Program-made: the position numbers and the translations under genes
Source of the DNA: Acidovorax sp. NCPPB 3576
Lineage (GTDB): Bacteria; Pseudomonadota; Gammaproteobacteria; Burkholderiales; Burkholderiaceae_C
DNA length: 64,000 nucleotides
Direction of reading: 5' to 3'
Assembly: GCF_028473605.1 (NCBI RefSeq)
Contig: NZ_CP097267.1
Location: 248,001 to 312,000 of the forward strand
Shown: positions 53,145 to 61,643 of the stretch, in pieces
Layout: every line of letters begins with the position of its first letter
How positions within the stretch are numbered: position 1 is the first letter of the stretch
The notes under the pieces: generated by a model
What the model was told of the DNA's origin: nothing
Database searches by the model: none
The model's input: the letters and a program-made list of their open reading frames with translations, nothing else

Positions 53145-53150
53145 ATTTTA
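53145..53150 (-). promoter_or_regulatory. candidate -10 (TAAAAT) of purE
   Basis: Minus-strand TAAAATCGCGGG, about 49 bases upstream of the purE start, in an AT-rich island (actttttgtgt). No clear -35. Confidence 0.4.
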
Positions 53151-53188
53151 CTTTTTGTGTGCCGAGCGCACCCACCAGGCCTGAACTC

Positions 53189-54097
53189 ATGATCGATGTC
53201 ACCGTAGAAAATTTTGAAACCGAAGTCATCGCCGCCTCGATGGAAGTGCCCGTGCTGGTGGACTTCTGGGCCCCGTGGTGTGGCCCTTGCAAGTCGCTTG
53301 GCCCCATCCTGGAAAAGCTGGAGACCGAGTACGAAGGCCGTTTCAAGCTCGTGAAGATCGACTCCGACCAGGAGCAGCAGATCGCCGGCATGTTCGGCAT
53401 CCGCAGCATTCCCACCTGCGTGCTGCTCATGAACGGCCAGCCCGTCGATGGCTTCATGGGCGCCCAGCCCGAGGGGCAGGTGCGGGCCTTCCTCGACAAG
53501 CACGTGCCCACCGCCGATGCGGCCCTGGCCGAGCAGGAAGAGGAGTTGGCGCAGGACGCCCTGGCCGATGGCGACACCGACACCGCGCTGGAAAAGCTGC
53601 AGCATGCCGTCGCCACCGACCCCGCCAACGACGACGCCCGCTTCGACTACGTGAAGCTGCTGCTGCAGTTGGGCCGCGAAGACGACGCCAAGGTCGCGTT
53701 TGCCCCCGTGATCGCCAAGGCCCCCGCATCGCGCAAGCTGGGCGCGCTCAAGGCCTGGATGGATGCTATGGATTTCGTAGCTAAAGAGGCAGGCAATCCC
53801 GCGGCATTGGCCGATTTCGATGCCAAGATCGCCGCCAACCGCCGTGATTTCGACGCCCGCTTCGGCCGCGCCCGCTGGTTCATCGCGCACCAGCGCTGGA
53901 CCGAGGCCATGGACGAACTGCTCGAAATCCTCATGCGCGACAAGGCCTGGAACGAAGAGGCCGCGCGCAAGACCTATGTGGCCGTGCTCGAGATCATCGA
54001 GCCGCCCCGGGTGAAGGTGGCCGAGGGGCAGATCCCCCCGGAAGACCCGACGGTCGCCACCTACCGCCGCCGCCTGTCCAGCGTGGTGCTGAGCTGA
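53189..54097 (+). CDS. cnoX: thioredoxin-domain/TPR protein, CnoX (YbbN)-like
   Basis: The N-terminal thioredoxin domain (1-105) carries the WAPWCGPCKS active site (Cys31, Cys34) and SIPTCVLLMNGQPVDGF. The C-terminal about 190 residues form TPR helices (DTALEKLQHAVATDPAND, RARWFIAHQRWTEAMDELL). E. coli CnoX is a holdase that protects proteins from hypochlorite oxidation and works with GroEL; many betaproteobacterial relatives keep CxxC, as here. It has 302 residues. Repeat-like copy R8 lies in the linker near residue 193-210. ATG 53189. Confidence 0.85.
   Translation: MIDVTVENFETEVIAASMEVPVLVDFWAPWCGPCKSLGPILEKLETEYEGRFKLVKIDSDQEQQIAGMFGIRSIPTCVLLMNGQPVDGFMGAQPEGQVRAFLDKHVPTADAALAEQEEELAQDALADGDTDTALEKLQHAVATDPANDDARFDYVKLLLQLGREDDAKVAFAPVIAKAPASRKLGALKAWMDAMDFVAKEAGNPAALADFDAKIAANRRDFDARFGRARWFIAHQRWTEAMDELLEILMRDKAWNEEAARKTYVAVLEIIEPPRVKVAEGQIPPEDPTVATYRRRLSSVVLS
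53765..53816 (+). repeat. GCTAT-N7-ATAGC-like repeat, copy R8, inside cnoX
   Basis: Head gctat-ggatttc-gtagc keeps the 5+7+5 layout; the tail ends ggccgattt as in R5. The segment is in frame and encodes a loop between TPR helices. Confidence 0.5.
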
Positions 54098-54129
54098 CCT
54101 GCGCCCCGGCCACCGAAGCCGCCCGGTCC

Positions 54130-54939
54130 ATGGGCGCTGAAAAACGGGCCCGTGCGGCGGCCCTGGCCGTGGCCTCGGTGCTGGTTCTCGCCCTGGCGGG
54201 CTGCGCCACATCGCCCCCGCCCGATGCCATGGTCATCGGCACGGTGTTTTCGCGTGAACGCCTTTACGTGCCGCCCGACGAGCCGGCCGTGTTCGAGGCG
54301 GCGCTGCTCGACGTCTCGCGGCCCGACGCGCCGCCCACGGTGCTCGGGCGCCAGCGCATCGAACTGCCGGGGCCGCCGCCGTACCAGTTGCAGATCCCTT
54401 TCCGGTCCGCGCTCACGCAGCCGCTGCTGCCGGGCCGCTACCGGGTTCGCGCCTCGCTGTCCCTGCAGGGCTACGTGCGCTTCGCCTCCGATGGCACCCA
54501 TCCGTTGCCGCCGGACCCGGCCTATCGTCGCGTGGATGTCGAGCTGCACCGCCTGCCTTTGGACAAGGCGACCGTGCAGGCCGAGGTGCCGCTGCGACAG
54601 ACCTACTGGCGATTGGTGGAAATCGATGACACCGCCGTGCCGCCGGCCCCCGCGGGAGCGTCCGAGCCGCATCTGGTGCTGGACAGCGAAGGGGGGCGAG
54701 CGCGCGGGGCCGGGGGCTGCAACCGTTTTCTGGCGAGCTACGCGGTGGACGGCGTGCGTCTGCGGATGACGCAGATCAACACGACCCTGCAGCTGTGCTT
54801 GCAGACGGCCACCCTGGAGGGCCGTTTTCTGCAAGCGCTGGACGAAGTCCGGACCTACCGCCAGGAAGGGCGGCAACTGCTGCTGTTCGGCGAAGAAGCG
54901 CGCGTGCTGCTGCGGCTGGAGGCGACCGAGCTGGAGTGA
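54130..54939 (+). CDS. lipoprotein with YbaY-like and META (HslJ-like) domains
   Basis: This 269-residue outer-envelope protein has a lipobox LALAGC (Cys about residue 25). The first half (35-140) looks like a YbaY/type III pilotin-like beta domain (VIGTVFSRERLYVPPDEPAVFEAALLDVS, YQLQIPF, YRVRASLSLQG). The second half is a META/HslJ domain: YWRLVEIDDTAV, GGRARGAGGCNRFLASYAVDG, LCLQTATLEGRFLQALDEV, LLLFGEEARVLLRL. The domain pair is known in proteobacterial stress-related lipoproteins. ATG 54130, 32 bases after cnoX. Confidence 0.82.
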   Translation: MGAEKRARAAALAVASVLVLALAGCATSPPPDAMVIGTVFSRERLYVPPDEPAVFEAALLDVSRPDAPPTVLGRQRIELPGPPPYQLQIPFRSALTQPLLPGRYRVRASLSLQGYVRFASDGTHPLPPDPAYRRVDVELHRLPLDKATVQAEVPLRQTYWRLVEIDDTAVPPAPAGASEPHLVLDSEGGRARGAGGCNRFLASYAVDGVRLRMTQINTTLQLCLQTATLEGRFLQALDEVRTYRQEGRQLLLFGEEARVLLRLEATELE

Positions 54940-55006
54940 GGGGGCCGCAAGGGCCGCCGGGTGATGCCGCGATGCCGTGGCGTGCGCGGCAGGGCTGCTC
55001 GACCGA

Positions 55007-55927
55007 TCAGCCCATCAGGCGTTCGAGCGCCTCGCGGTACTTGGCGGCGGTCTTCTCGACCACCTCGCGGGGCAGGCGTGGGGCCGGCGCGGTCTTGTTC
55101 CAGGGCTTGCCGTTGATCTGCGTCTGCTCCAGCCAGTCGCGCACGAACTGCTTGTCATAGCTGGGCGGGTTCTCGCCGGCGGCCAGCGCGCTTTCGTAGC
55201 CTTCCACGGGCCAGTAGCGCGAGCTGTCGGGCGTGAGCACCTCGTCCATCAGCACCAGCGTGCCGTCGGGCGCCAGGCCGAACTCGAACTTGGTGTCGGC
55301 AATGATCATGCCCTTGTCCAGCGCGATGGCGGCGGCCTCCTGGTAGATGGCGATGCTGAGGTCGCGGATCTTCGTGGCCAGATCGATGCCGATCATCTCC
55401 GCCGTCCGCTCGAAGGTGATGTTCTCGTCGTGCTCGCCCATCGCGGCCTTGGCGGCCGGGGTGTAGATGGGCTGCAGCAGCTTGGCCGCGTTGGTCAGGC
55501 CCTCGGGCAACTGCACGCCGCACACCGCGCGCGACTCCTGGTATTCCTTCCAGCCGCTGCCGGCCAGGTAGCCCCGCACCACCGCTTCGACGGGGATCGG
55601 CTGCAGGCGCTGCACCAGCATCGAGCGGCCCCGCACCTGGGGCGCTTCGTCCGACGTCACCACGCTCTCGGGGTCTTCGCCCGTCAGGTGGTTGGGGCAC
55701 AGGTGGCCCAGCTTGTCGAACCAGAACAGCGCCATCCGCGTGAGCAGTTCGCCCTTGCCGGGAATCGGCTCGCCCATGATCACGTCGAACGCCGAGAGGC
55801 GGTCGCTGGCCACCATCAGGATGCGGTCGTCGCCCACGGCGTAGTTGTCGCGCACCTTGCCGCGCGCAAGCAGCGGCAGGGACGTGAGGGCGGAGGTGTG
55901 CAGTGCGGAGGAAAGGGGCAGGGTCAT
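55007..55927 (-). CDS. purC: phosphoribosylaminoimidazole-succinocarboxamide synthase
   Basis: PurC joins CAIR and aspartate to SAICAR. It has 306 residues. Motifs: [62 protein letters not shown] and [14 protein letters not shown]. The start ATG 55927 begins [17 protein letters not shown]. The enzyme is of the longer (SAICAR synthetase of betaproteobacteria/yeast-like) type. It has its own promoter (TTGGCC-N16-TAAAAT). Confidence 0.95.
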   Translation of the reverse strand: MTLPLSSALHTSALTSLPLLARGKVRDNYAVGDDRILMVASDRLSAFDVIMGEPIPGKGELLTRMALFWFDKLGHLCPNHLTGEDPESVVTSDEAPQVRGRSMLVQRLQPIPVEAVVRGYLAGSGWKEYQESRAVCGVQLPEGLTNAAKLLQPIYTPAAKAAMGEHDENITFERTAEMIGIDLATKIRDLSIAIYQEAAAIALDKGMIIADTKFEFGLAPDGTLVLMDEVLTPDSSRYWPVEGYESALAAGENPPSYDKQFVRDWLEQTQINGKPWNKTAPAPRLPREVVEKTAAKYREALERLMG

Positions 55928-56349
55928 GGTGGGTGAAGCGATTGCGAACGGGAAAGCCGCGGCTTTCGGCGGCAGGGCCGGCCAGCCCGCGATTTTAGGG
56001 CGCGTGCCGGGCGGGCCAAAAGAGGGGTTGCGTGAAGGTGGAAGCGGGTGGGCGGGGCCCAAGGCAGCCCCACTGCCGGAGAGTGCCCCTGGCTCCGGCG
56101 GAGCCGGCCACTGGCAGCGTCCGCATCGAAGGGGCCGCGCAGCAAAGCCGGCCTATTTTGCGCCGTTTTTCGCCCCTTGGCACCTCGGGCGCCAAGACCC
56201 GACAGCCGAGTTCGGTATGCGATTGCAATTGCCGGGAGCCGGGCGCATAGTGAACCCAACACATGCATGCGTTGCCCTTTCGCCGGGCCGTTCCTTCACC
56301 AGATTCCAAGGACGGCGCTTCTTCAACATAAGCCTAGGAGGCTAGTTTT
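55928..56349. other. 422-base divergent intergenic region
   Basis: The purC promoter (55992-56019) lies at one side; the hpf ribosome site AGGAGG is at 56337-56342. The middle is GC-rich with no coding bias that I trust. A hpf promoter is expected but not identified. Confidence 0.5.
55992..56019 (-). promoter_or_regulatory. candidate promoter of purC
   Basis: Minus strand: TTGGCC (56019-56014), 16-base spacer, TAAAAT (55997-55992), 65 bases before the start codon. Confidence 0.5.
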
Positions 56350-56685
56350 ATGAACCTGACGATCAGTGGTCATCACCTCGAAGTAACCCCCGCATTGCGT
56401 GCCCATGTGACGGAAAAGCTGGACATCATCAGCAAGCATTTCGACCAGGTGGTCGACGTCAAGGTGCTACTCACCGTCGAGAAGCAAAAGGAAAAGGAAA
56501 AGCGCCAGCGCGCGGAGTGCAACGTGCATGTGAAAGGCAGTGACCTGTTCGCCGAGAGTTCCCATTCCGACCTGTATGTCGCGGTGAACGACCTCGTGGA
56601 AAAGCTCGACCGGCAGGTCGTGCGCCACAAGGACCGCATTCAAAACCACCACCACGGCGCCATCAAGCGGGAGTTGATGGTCTGA
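56350..56685 (+). CDS. hpf: ribosome hibernation promoting factor (short form)
   Basis: Hpf binds 30S subunits and promotes 100S ribosome dimers in stationary phase. It has 111 residues. MNLTISGHHLEVTPALRAHV, KLDIISKHFDQVVDVKVLL, ECNVHVKGSDLFAESSHSDLY and DRQVVRHKDRIQNH are the canonical text. AGGAGG precedes ATG 56350. Normally it is followed by ptsN and hprK, as here, but often preceded by rpoN; here purC stands on the other side, so rpoN is elsewhere. Two terminators follow. Confidence 0.95.
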   Translation: MNLTISGHHLEVTPALRAHVTEKLDIISKHFDQVVDVKVLLTVEKQKEKEKRQRAECNVHVKGSDLFAESSHSDLYVAVNDLVEKLDRQVVRHKDRIQNHHHGAIKRELMV

Positions 56686-56695
56686 TATCCGCCGC

Positions 56696-56752
56696 GGCCT
56701 GCGCACAAGCAGGCCTTTTCCGCCCCGGCCGCCTTCATGGGCGGTTTTTTTA
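56696..56752 (+). terminator. two successive terminator hairpins after hpf
   Basis: First ggcctgc-gcacaa-gcaggcc with tttt (ends about 56718), then ccgcc-ttcat-gggcgg followed by seven T (to 56752). They separate hpf from ptsN, suggesting partial read-through only. Confidence 0.75.
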
Positions 56753-56811
56753 TGGCCCCCGCAAAGTGCTCAGGGTTTATGCTAAGGGGTGCATAATCGC
56801 AACCCTTCACC

Positions 56812-57282
56812 ATGAACCGTCTTGCCTCCATCCTGCCTGCCGCTCAAGTGCTCGTGAGCGTCGATGCCACCAGCAAAAAGCGCGCTTTCGAAGAGGCAGG
56901 GTTGTTGTTCGAGAGCCAGCACGGCCTGTCTCGCGCCCTCATCACCGACAGCCTCTTCGCTCGCGAGCGGCTGGGTTCCACCGGATTGGGCCACGGCGTC
57001 GCCATCCCGCATGGCCGCATCAAGGGCCTCAAGGCACCGATGGCCGCCGTCTTCCAGCTGGCCCACCCGATCGGTTTCGATGCGCCGGACGAGCAACCCG
57101 TCGGCCTGCTGATCTTCCTGCTGGTGCCCGAGGCGGCCACGCAAAAGCATTTGGAGATCCTGTCCGAGATCGCCGAGCTGCTGAGCGACGGCTCGCTGCG
57201 CGAGCGCATCAAGGGCAGCACCGACGCCGCCGAACTGCATGGCCTGATCGCCGGCTGGCAGTCCGCCCAGGCCACCGCCTGA
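56812..57282 (+). CDS. ptsN: nitrogen PTS enzyme IIA (EIIA-Ntr)
   Basis: This regulatory phosphocarrier has 156 residues. The active-site His67 is in [35 protein letters not shown] and the final LREAIxx-like [14 protein letters not shown] are typical. In relatives, its phosphorylation state influences potassium uptake, (p)ppGpp level and stress response. ATG 56812. hprK follows after 31 bases. Confidence 0.94.
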   Translation: MNRLASILPAAQVLVSVDATSKKRAFEEAGLLFESQHGLSRALITDSLFARERLGSTGLGHGVAIPHGRIKGLKAPMAAVFQLAHPIGFDAPDEQPVGLLIFLLVPEAATQKHLEILSEIAELLSDGSLRERIKGSTDAAELHGLIAGWQSAQATA

Positions 57283-57313
57283 CCCCGCCGCCGCTGCGAA
57301 CGCTGAGCTTTCC

Positions 57314-58267
57314 GTGAAACCCAACGTTGTCAGCGCCGATGTCCTGTTCGAGGAATTCCGCGGCCCGCTGAAGTGGGAGTGGGTCGCCGGCCTCGGGGCT
57401 TCCGAGCGGCGCTTCGACGAGGTGGCCGTGTGCTCCGCGCGCTCCGGCGCCGACCTGGTGGGCTACCTCAACTACATCCACCCGTACCGGGTGCAGATTC
57501 TGGGCGAGCGCGAAACCGCCTACCTCACCAACGCGACGCCCGAGGACTGCAAGCGCCGCATCGCCCGCATCGTCACGCTGGAGCCGCCCGTGCTGGTGCT
57601 GGCCGACAGCCAGGTCGCGCCCGATGCGCTGCTGTCCATGTGCGAGCGTGCGCAGATTCCGATGTTCTCCACGCACGAGTCGTCGGCCTTCGTCATCGAC
57701 GTGCTGCGCGCCTACCTGTCCAAGCACTTCGCCGACCGCACCACCATGCACGGCGTGTTCATGGACATCCTGGGCCTGGGCGTGCTGATCACCGGCGAGT
57801 CGGGCCTGGGCAAGAGCGAGCTGGGCCTGGAGCTGATCTCGCGCGGCAACGGCCTGGTGGCCGACGACGCGGTGGACCTGTTCCGCATCAACCAGACCAC
57901 CATCGAGGGCAAGTGCCCCGATCTGCTGCAGAACCTGCTGGAGGTGCGCGGCATCGGCCTGCTGGACATCCGCGCGATCTTTGGCGAGACCGCCGTGCGC
58001 CGCAAGATGCGGCTCAAGCTCATCGTGCACCTGGTGCGCAAGGAAACGCTGGAGCGCGACTACGAGCGCCTGCCCTACGAGCCCCTCACGCAGGACGTGC
58101 TGGGCGTGCCGGTGCTGAAAGTCGTGATCCAGGTGGTGGCCGGCCGCAATATCGCCGTGCTGGTGGAAGCCGCCGTGCGCAACACCATCCTGAACCTGCG
58201 GGGAATCGACACCTACCAGGAATTCGTGGAGCGGCACCGCCGGGCCATGGAGCGCGACGGCTCCTGA
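57314..58267 (+). CDS. hprK: HPr kinase/phosphorylase
   Basis: This enzyme phosphorylates HPr at serine with ATP and removes it again, linking carbon state to PTS. It has 317 residues. Walker A is [15 protein letters not shown], the capping Asp-Asp in [12 protein letters not shown] and the HPrK/P signature [19 protein letters not shown], with the C-terminal [17 protein letters not shown]. The start is GTG 57314; no ATG fits. In betaproteobacteria it appears with an incomplete PTS, as a regulator. Confidence 0.95.
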   Translation: MKPNVVSADVLFEEFRGPLKWEWVAGLGASERRFDEVAVCSARSGADLVGYLNYIHPYRVQILGERETAYLTNATPEDCKRRIARIVTLEPPVLVLADSQVAPDALLSMCERAQIPMFSTHESSAFVIDVLRAYLSKHFADRTTMHGVFMDILGLGVLITGESGLGKSELGLELISRGNGLVADDAVDLFRINQTTIEGKCPDLLQNLLEVRGIGLLDIRAIFGETAVRRKMRLKLIVHLVRKETLERDYERLPYEPLTQDVLGVPVLKVVIQVVAGRNIAVLVEAAVRNTILNLRGIDTYQEFVERHRRAMERDGS

Positions 58268-58312
58268 TTGCCACGCCCGCACACCCGCCGGGCTGCGTGA
58301 AATCTGGGTGGG

Positions 58313-58744
58313 TCAGCGGTGCGGCGTGGCCAGCTTGGCGCAGGTGGCGCACTGGCCGTACAGGGCCATGGAATGGTCCTGCACCACCCAGCCCTTCGAT
58401 TTGGCCACCAGTTGCTGGCGCTTTTCGATCTCGGGGTCGTAGAACTCTTCGACCTTGCCGCAGACCGTGCAGATGAAGTGGTCGTGGTGCTGGCCTTCGT
58501 TCAGCTCGTACACCGCCTTGCCGCTCTCGAAGTTGCTGCGGTTCAGGATGCCGGCCTGCTCGAACTGCGTGAGCACGCGGTACACGGTGGCCAGGCCGAT
58601 GTCCGAGCGCTCTTCCAGCAGCACGCGAAAAACGTCTTCCGCGGTCATATGGCGCTGCGCGCCTTTCTGGAAGATCTCGAGGATCTTCAGGCGCGGCAGG
58701 GTGGCCTTCAGGCCGGTGCTCTTGAGTTCGTCGATGTTCGTCAT
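58313..58744 (-). CDS. fur: ferric uptake regulator
   Basis: Fur represses iron-uptake genes when Fe2+ is bound. It has 143 residues. The winged helix ([34 protein letters not shown]) and metal motifs ([28 protein letters not shown]) are all intact. ATG 58744. It is divergent from bamE, as commonly seen. Convergent with hprK, 45 bases between stops. Confidence 0.97.
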   Translation of the reverse strand: MTNIDELKSTGLKATLPRLKILEIFQKGAQRHMTAEDVFRVLLEERSDIGLATVYRVLTQFEQAGILNRSNFESGKAVYELNEGQHHDHFICTVCGKVEEFYDPEIEKRQQLVAKSKGWVVQDHSMALYGQCATCAKLATPHR

Positions 58745-58799
58745 GACAGGGGTTTCCGTGTACCAAACCAGCGTGGCAAAGCCCGGGAGAACCTGCCGC

Positions 58800-58805
58800 T
58801 ACAAT
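58800..58805 (+). promoter_or_regulatory. candidate -10 (TACAAT) of bamE
   Basis: ctTACAATgg lies 20 bases upstream of the preferred bamE start; the -35 is weak. The transcript would begin near 58812, excluding the ATG at 58804. Confidence 0.45.
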
Positions 58806-58824
58806 GGGTCGGATCATATCGCCT

Positions 58825-59385
58825 ATGCCTAACTCCATGTCCGTTTCCGCCCGCTGCAGCGCCCGTTGCGCCCTGACCCTGTTGATCGGCGCCAGCTTGA
58901 CGGCCTGCGGCAGCTTCGACAGCGCCAGCAACCGCGTTGCCAACCTGGTCACTCCCTACAAGGTGGACGTGGTTCAAGGCAACTTCGTTTCGCGCGAACA
59001 GGTCGAGGCGCTCAAGCCCGGCATGGGGCGCCAGCAGGTCAAGGAAATCCTCGGCACGCCGCTCGTGACCAGCCTGTTCCACGCCGACCGCTGGGAATAC
59101 GTCTTCACGCTCAAGCGTCCCGGCGTCGAGGTGCAGTCGCGCAAGCTGACCGTGTTCTTCAACGGCGACGTGTTCGACCGCGCCGAGGGCGACGAGATGC
59201 CCACCGAGGCCGAGTTCGTCGCCACCCTGGGCACCCGCACCCCCAAGAACAAGGTGCCGGTGCTGGAGGCGACCGAGGCCCAGCTGGCCAAATTCCCCAA
59301 ACCGGCCACGCTGCCCGAACCTGCCGATTCGCCCGTGCCCACCCCGCCGTCCAGCTACCCGCCGCTGGAATCGTCGACCCGCTGA
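58825..59385 (+). CDS. bamE: outer membrane protein assembly factor BamE
   Basis: BamE is a lipoprotein of the BAM complex that inserts outer-membrane barrels. It has about 186 residues from ATG 58825 (ATG 58837 is equally possible). The signal has the lipobox SLTAC. The SmpA/OmlA domain is clear: [48 protein letters not shown] and [19 protein letters not shown]. The C-terminal 50 residues are Pro-rich ([19 protein letters not shown]), longer than in E. coli (113 residues). Confidence 0.92.
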   Translation: MPNSMSVSARCSARCALTLLIGASLTACGSFDSASNRVANLVTPYKVDVVQGNFVSREQVEALKPGMGRQQVKEILGTPLVTSLFHADRWEYVFTLKRPGVEVQSRKLTVFFNGDVFDRAEGDEMPTEAEFVATLGTRTPKNKVPVLEATEAQLAKFPKPATLPEPADSPVPTPPSSYPPLESSTR

Positions 59386-59443
59386 TTCCCGCCGGCCAGG
59401 GCCTGGTACACACCGGCCCTGCGGCTTAGCCGCTGATCTTTCC

Positions 59444-60292
59444 ATGACCGCCACCACCTCCCCGACCGCATCCCCCTCCACCCCGTGCCGCGTGGCCGTC
59501 GCCGGGGCGTCCGGCCGCATGGGGCGCATGCTGATCGAAGCCATCCGCGACACCGACGGCGAATGCGTGCTGGCCGGCGCGCTCGATGTGGCAGCGAGCC
59601 CCGCCATCGGCTCGGACGCCACGGCCTTCCTGGGCCATGCCAGCGGCGTGGCCATCACGGCCGACGTGCGCGAAGGCCTGCGCCATGCCGACGTGCTGAT
59701 CGACTTCACCCGCCCCGAGGGCACCATGGCCCACCTGGCGGTGTGCGCCGAGACGGGTGTCAATATGGTGATCGGCACCACGGGCCTGTCCGACGCGCAA
59801 AAGGCCGAGATCGCCGCCGCCAGCGCACGCACGGCCATCCTGCTGTCGCCCAACATGAGCGTGGGCGTGAACGTCACGCTCAAGCTGCTGGAGCTGGCCG
59901 CCAAGGCCATGTCCACCGGCTACGACATCGAGATCATCGAGTCCCACCACCGCCACAAGGTGGACGCGCCCTCGGGCACCGCGCTCAAGATGGGCGAGGT
60001 CATCGCGCAGGCCCTGGGGCGCGACCTCAAGGACTGCGCCGTCTATGCCCGCGAGGGCATTACCGGCGAGCGCGATCCGTCGAGCATCGGCTTTTCCGCC
60101 ATCCGCGGCGGCGACATCGTGGGCGACCACACCGTGCTGTTCGCCGGCACCGGCGAGCGCATCGAGATCACCCACAAATCCGCCAGCCGCACGACCTATG
60201 CCCAGGGCAGCCTGCGCGCCGTGCGATTCCTCGCCGCGCACAAGACCGGCCTGTTCGACATGTTCGACGTGCTGGGCCTGAACGCGGCCTGA
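59444..60292 (+). CDS. dapB: 4-hydroxy-tetrahydrodipicolinate reductase
   Basis: DapB is the NAD(P)H reductase of lysine/diaminopimelate synthesis. It has 282 residues. [18 protein letters not shown] is the cofactor-binding start, VIGTTGLS follows, and the substrate loop [20 protein letters not shown] and [22 protein letters not shown] are signatures. The first 15 residues are a Thr/Ser/Pro extension. ATG 59444. It lies 58 bases after bamE. Confidence 0.95.
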   Translation: MTATTSPTASPSTPCRVAVAGASGRMGRMLIEAIRDTDGECVLAGALDVAASPAIGSDATAFLGHASGVAITADVREGLRHADVLIDFTRPEGTMAHLAVCAETGVNMVIGTTGLSDAQKAEIAAASARTAILLSPNMSVGVNVTLKLLELAAKAMSTGYDIEIIESHHRHKVDAPSGTALKMGEVIAQALGRDLKDCAVYAREGITGERDPSSIGFSAIRGGDIVGDHTVLFAGTGERIEITHKSASRTTYAQGSLRAVRFLAAHKTGLFDMFDVLGLNAA

Positions 60293-60309
60293 CGGCCGGC
60301 GCGCACGCG

Positions 60310-60996
60310 ATGGACGGCCTGCACTGGTGGCGTCAGGGCGACGCGGTCACGCAGATCAGCGCGCTGCTGCTGCTGGCCATGTCGGTCGCCAGTTGGGTCG
60401 TCATCGTCTGGAAGGCCCTGCTGATGCGCCGCGCCCGCCGCGATGCGGTCCGCGCCATCGCCGCCTTCTGGCAGGCCCCGTCGATCGCCCTTGCGGCCGA
60501 GCGCCTTCCCGCCTTCGACCGCGATGGCCTGGTGATGCCGCTGGTGCAGGCCGCCAGCGCCGTGGCCGGTGCCAACCCGGCCCCCGCCACGCTGGCCGCG
60601 CGCGGCAGCCTGTCCCAGCAACTGACGCGCGGCCTGCGCGATGCGCTGCACGGCGTGCTGGGCCGGCTGCAGTTCGGGCAGGTGCTGCTGGCCACCGTGG
60701 GCTCCACCGCGCCGTTCGTGGGCCTGCTGGGCACGGTGTGGGGCATCTACCATGCGCTCACCGCCATGGCCGGTGCCGGGCAGATCACCATCGACCGCGT
60801 AGCGGGCCCCGTGGGCGAGGCGCTGGTCATGACCGCCGCCGGCCTGACCGTGGCCATCCCCGCCGTGCTGGCCTACAACGTGTTCGGCCGCTTCATCGGC
60901 CGCACCGAGGCCGACCTGGAAGGCTTCGCGCGCGACCTGCGCGAGCTGGTGCTGGACGAGGCCGGCATCGCACCGACCGCCACGGTGAACGACTGA
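60310..60996 (+). CDS. exbB: MotA/TolQ/ExbB proton channel protein
   Basis: This inner-membrane stator subunit converts proton flow into force for TonB- or Tol-type partners. It has 228 residues, three transmembrane helices: ISALLLLAMSVASWVVIVWKA, FGQVLLATVGSTAPFVGLLGTVWG and ALVMTAAGLTVAIPAVLAYN. The conserved Thr/Pro and GLLGTVWGI motif of the family are present. ATG 60310, 17 bases after dapB. exbD follows. Whether its partner is TonB or TolA is not shown here. Confidence 0.9.
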   Translation: MDGLHWWRQGDAVTQISALLLLAMSVASWVVIVWKALLMRRARRDAVRAIAAFWQAPSIALAAERLPAFDRDGLVMPLVQAASAVAGANPAPATLAARGSLSQQLTRGLRDALHGVLGRLQFGQVLLATVGSTAPFVGLLGTVWGIYHALTAMAGAGQITIDRVAGPVGEALVMTAAGLTVAIPAVLAYNVFGRFIGRTEADLEGFARDLRELVLDEAGIAPTATVND

Positions 60997-61031
60997 CCGG
61001 CTCACCCACGGATTCCCGCTCCGCACGCACC

Positions 61032-61466
61032 ATGGCATTCGGCCGACTCGAACGCACCACCGGGCCACAGCCCATGAGCGACATCAACATGACGCCGCTG
61101 GTGGACGTGATGCTGGTGCTGGTGGTCATCTTCATCCTGACCGCGCCGTTGCTGGCCAGCTCGATCCGGCTGGACCTGCCGCGCGCCGATGGCGCCACGC
61201 CCGGCGCGCCGCCGCAGTCGGTCACCGTGGTGCTCGACAAGGAAGGCCAGGCCTATCTGGACGATGTGCCGCTGGCCCCGCAGGCGCTGGCGGCGCGCCT
61301 GGCGCAACTGGCCAGGGAGCAGCCGGACACCGAAGTGCAATTGCGCGCCGACACCGCCGTGCCGTATGGCCGGGTGGTCGAGGTGATGGGCGCGGCCAAC
61401 GCGGCGGGCTTGCGGCGCATCGGTTTCGTGGCGGACCCGGCGGCATCCTCGGCCCCGCCCCGCTGA
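61032..61466 (+). CDS. exbD: ExbD/TolR biopolymer transport protein
   Basis: Partner of the preceding channel protein, 144 residues. SDINMTPLVDVMLVLVVIFIL contains the single membrane helix and the proton-carrying Asp (PLVDVMLVL). The periplasmic domain shows VVLDKEGQAYLDD and VQLRADTAVPYGRVVEVM. The start ATG 61032 is 35 bases after exbB. Confidence 0.92.
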   Translation: MAFGRLERTTGPQPMSDINMTPLVDVMLVLVVIFILTAPLLASSIRLDLPRADGATPGAPPQSVTVVLDKEGQAYLDDVPLAPQALAARLAQLAREQPDTEVQLRADTAVPYGRVVEVMGAANAAGLRRIGFVADPAASSAPPR

Positions 61467-61578
61467 CCGGCAGGGCCTGGGTGGCTCGCGCTGGGGCAGG
61501 GCGCACCCTTTCGCCCCGTCGCTGCCGGGCTCCGCGCACCCTGTAACGCTTCGCGCCGCCCAGGGCCGGCATCGCGCC

Positions 61579-61584
61579 TAAAAT
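61579..61584 (+). promoter_or_regulatory. candidate -10 (TAAAAT) of leuS
   Basis: gccTAAAATcccgg, 60 bases before the leuS start codon, in otherwise GC-rich DNA; no clear -35. Confidence 0.4.
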
Positions 61585-61643
61585 CCCGGCTGACACCCTG
61601 CTCACTTTCTTTCCTGGCCGCACCGCCGCGGCCCCGCCAACCC

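Noticed and set aside
56178..56195. Possible sigma-54 (-24/-12) promoter before hpf (TGGCAC...GC)
   Set aside because: Only the GG and GC dinucleotides fit and it is 150 bases from the gene in GC-rich DNA; chance match.
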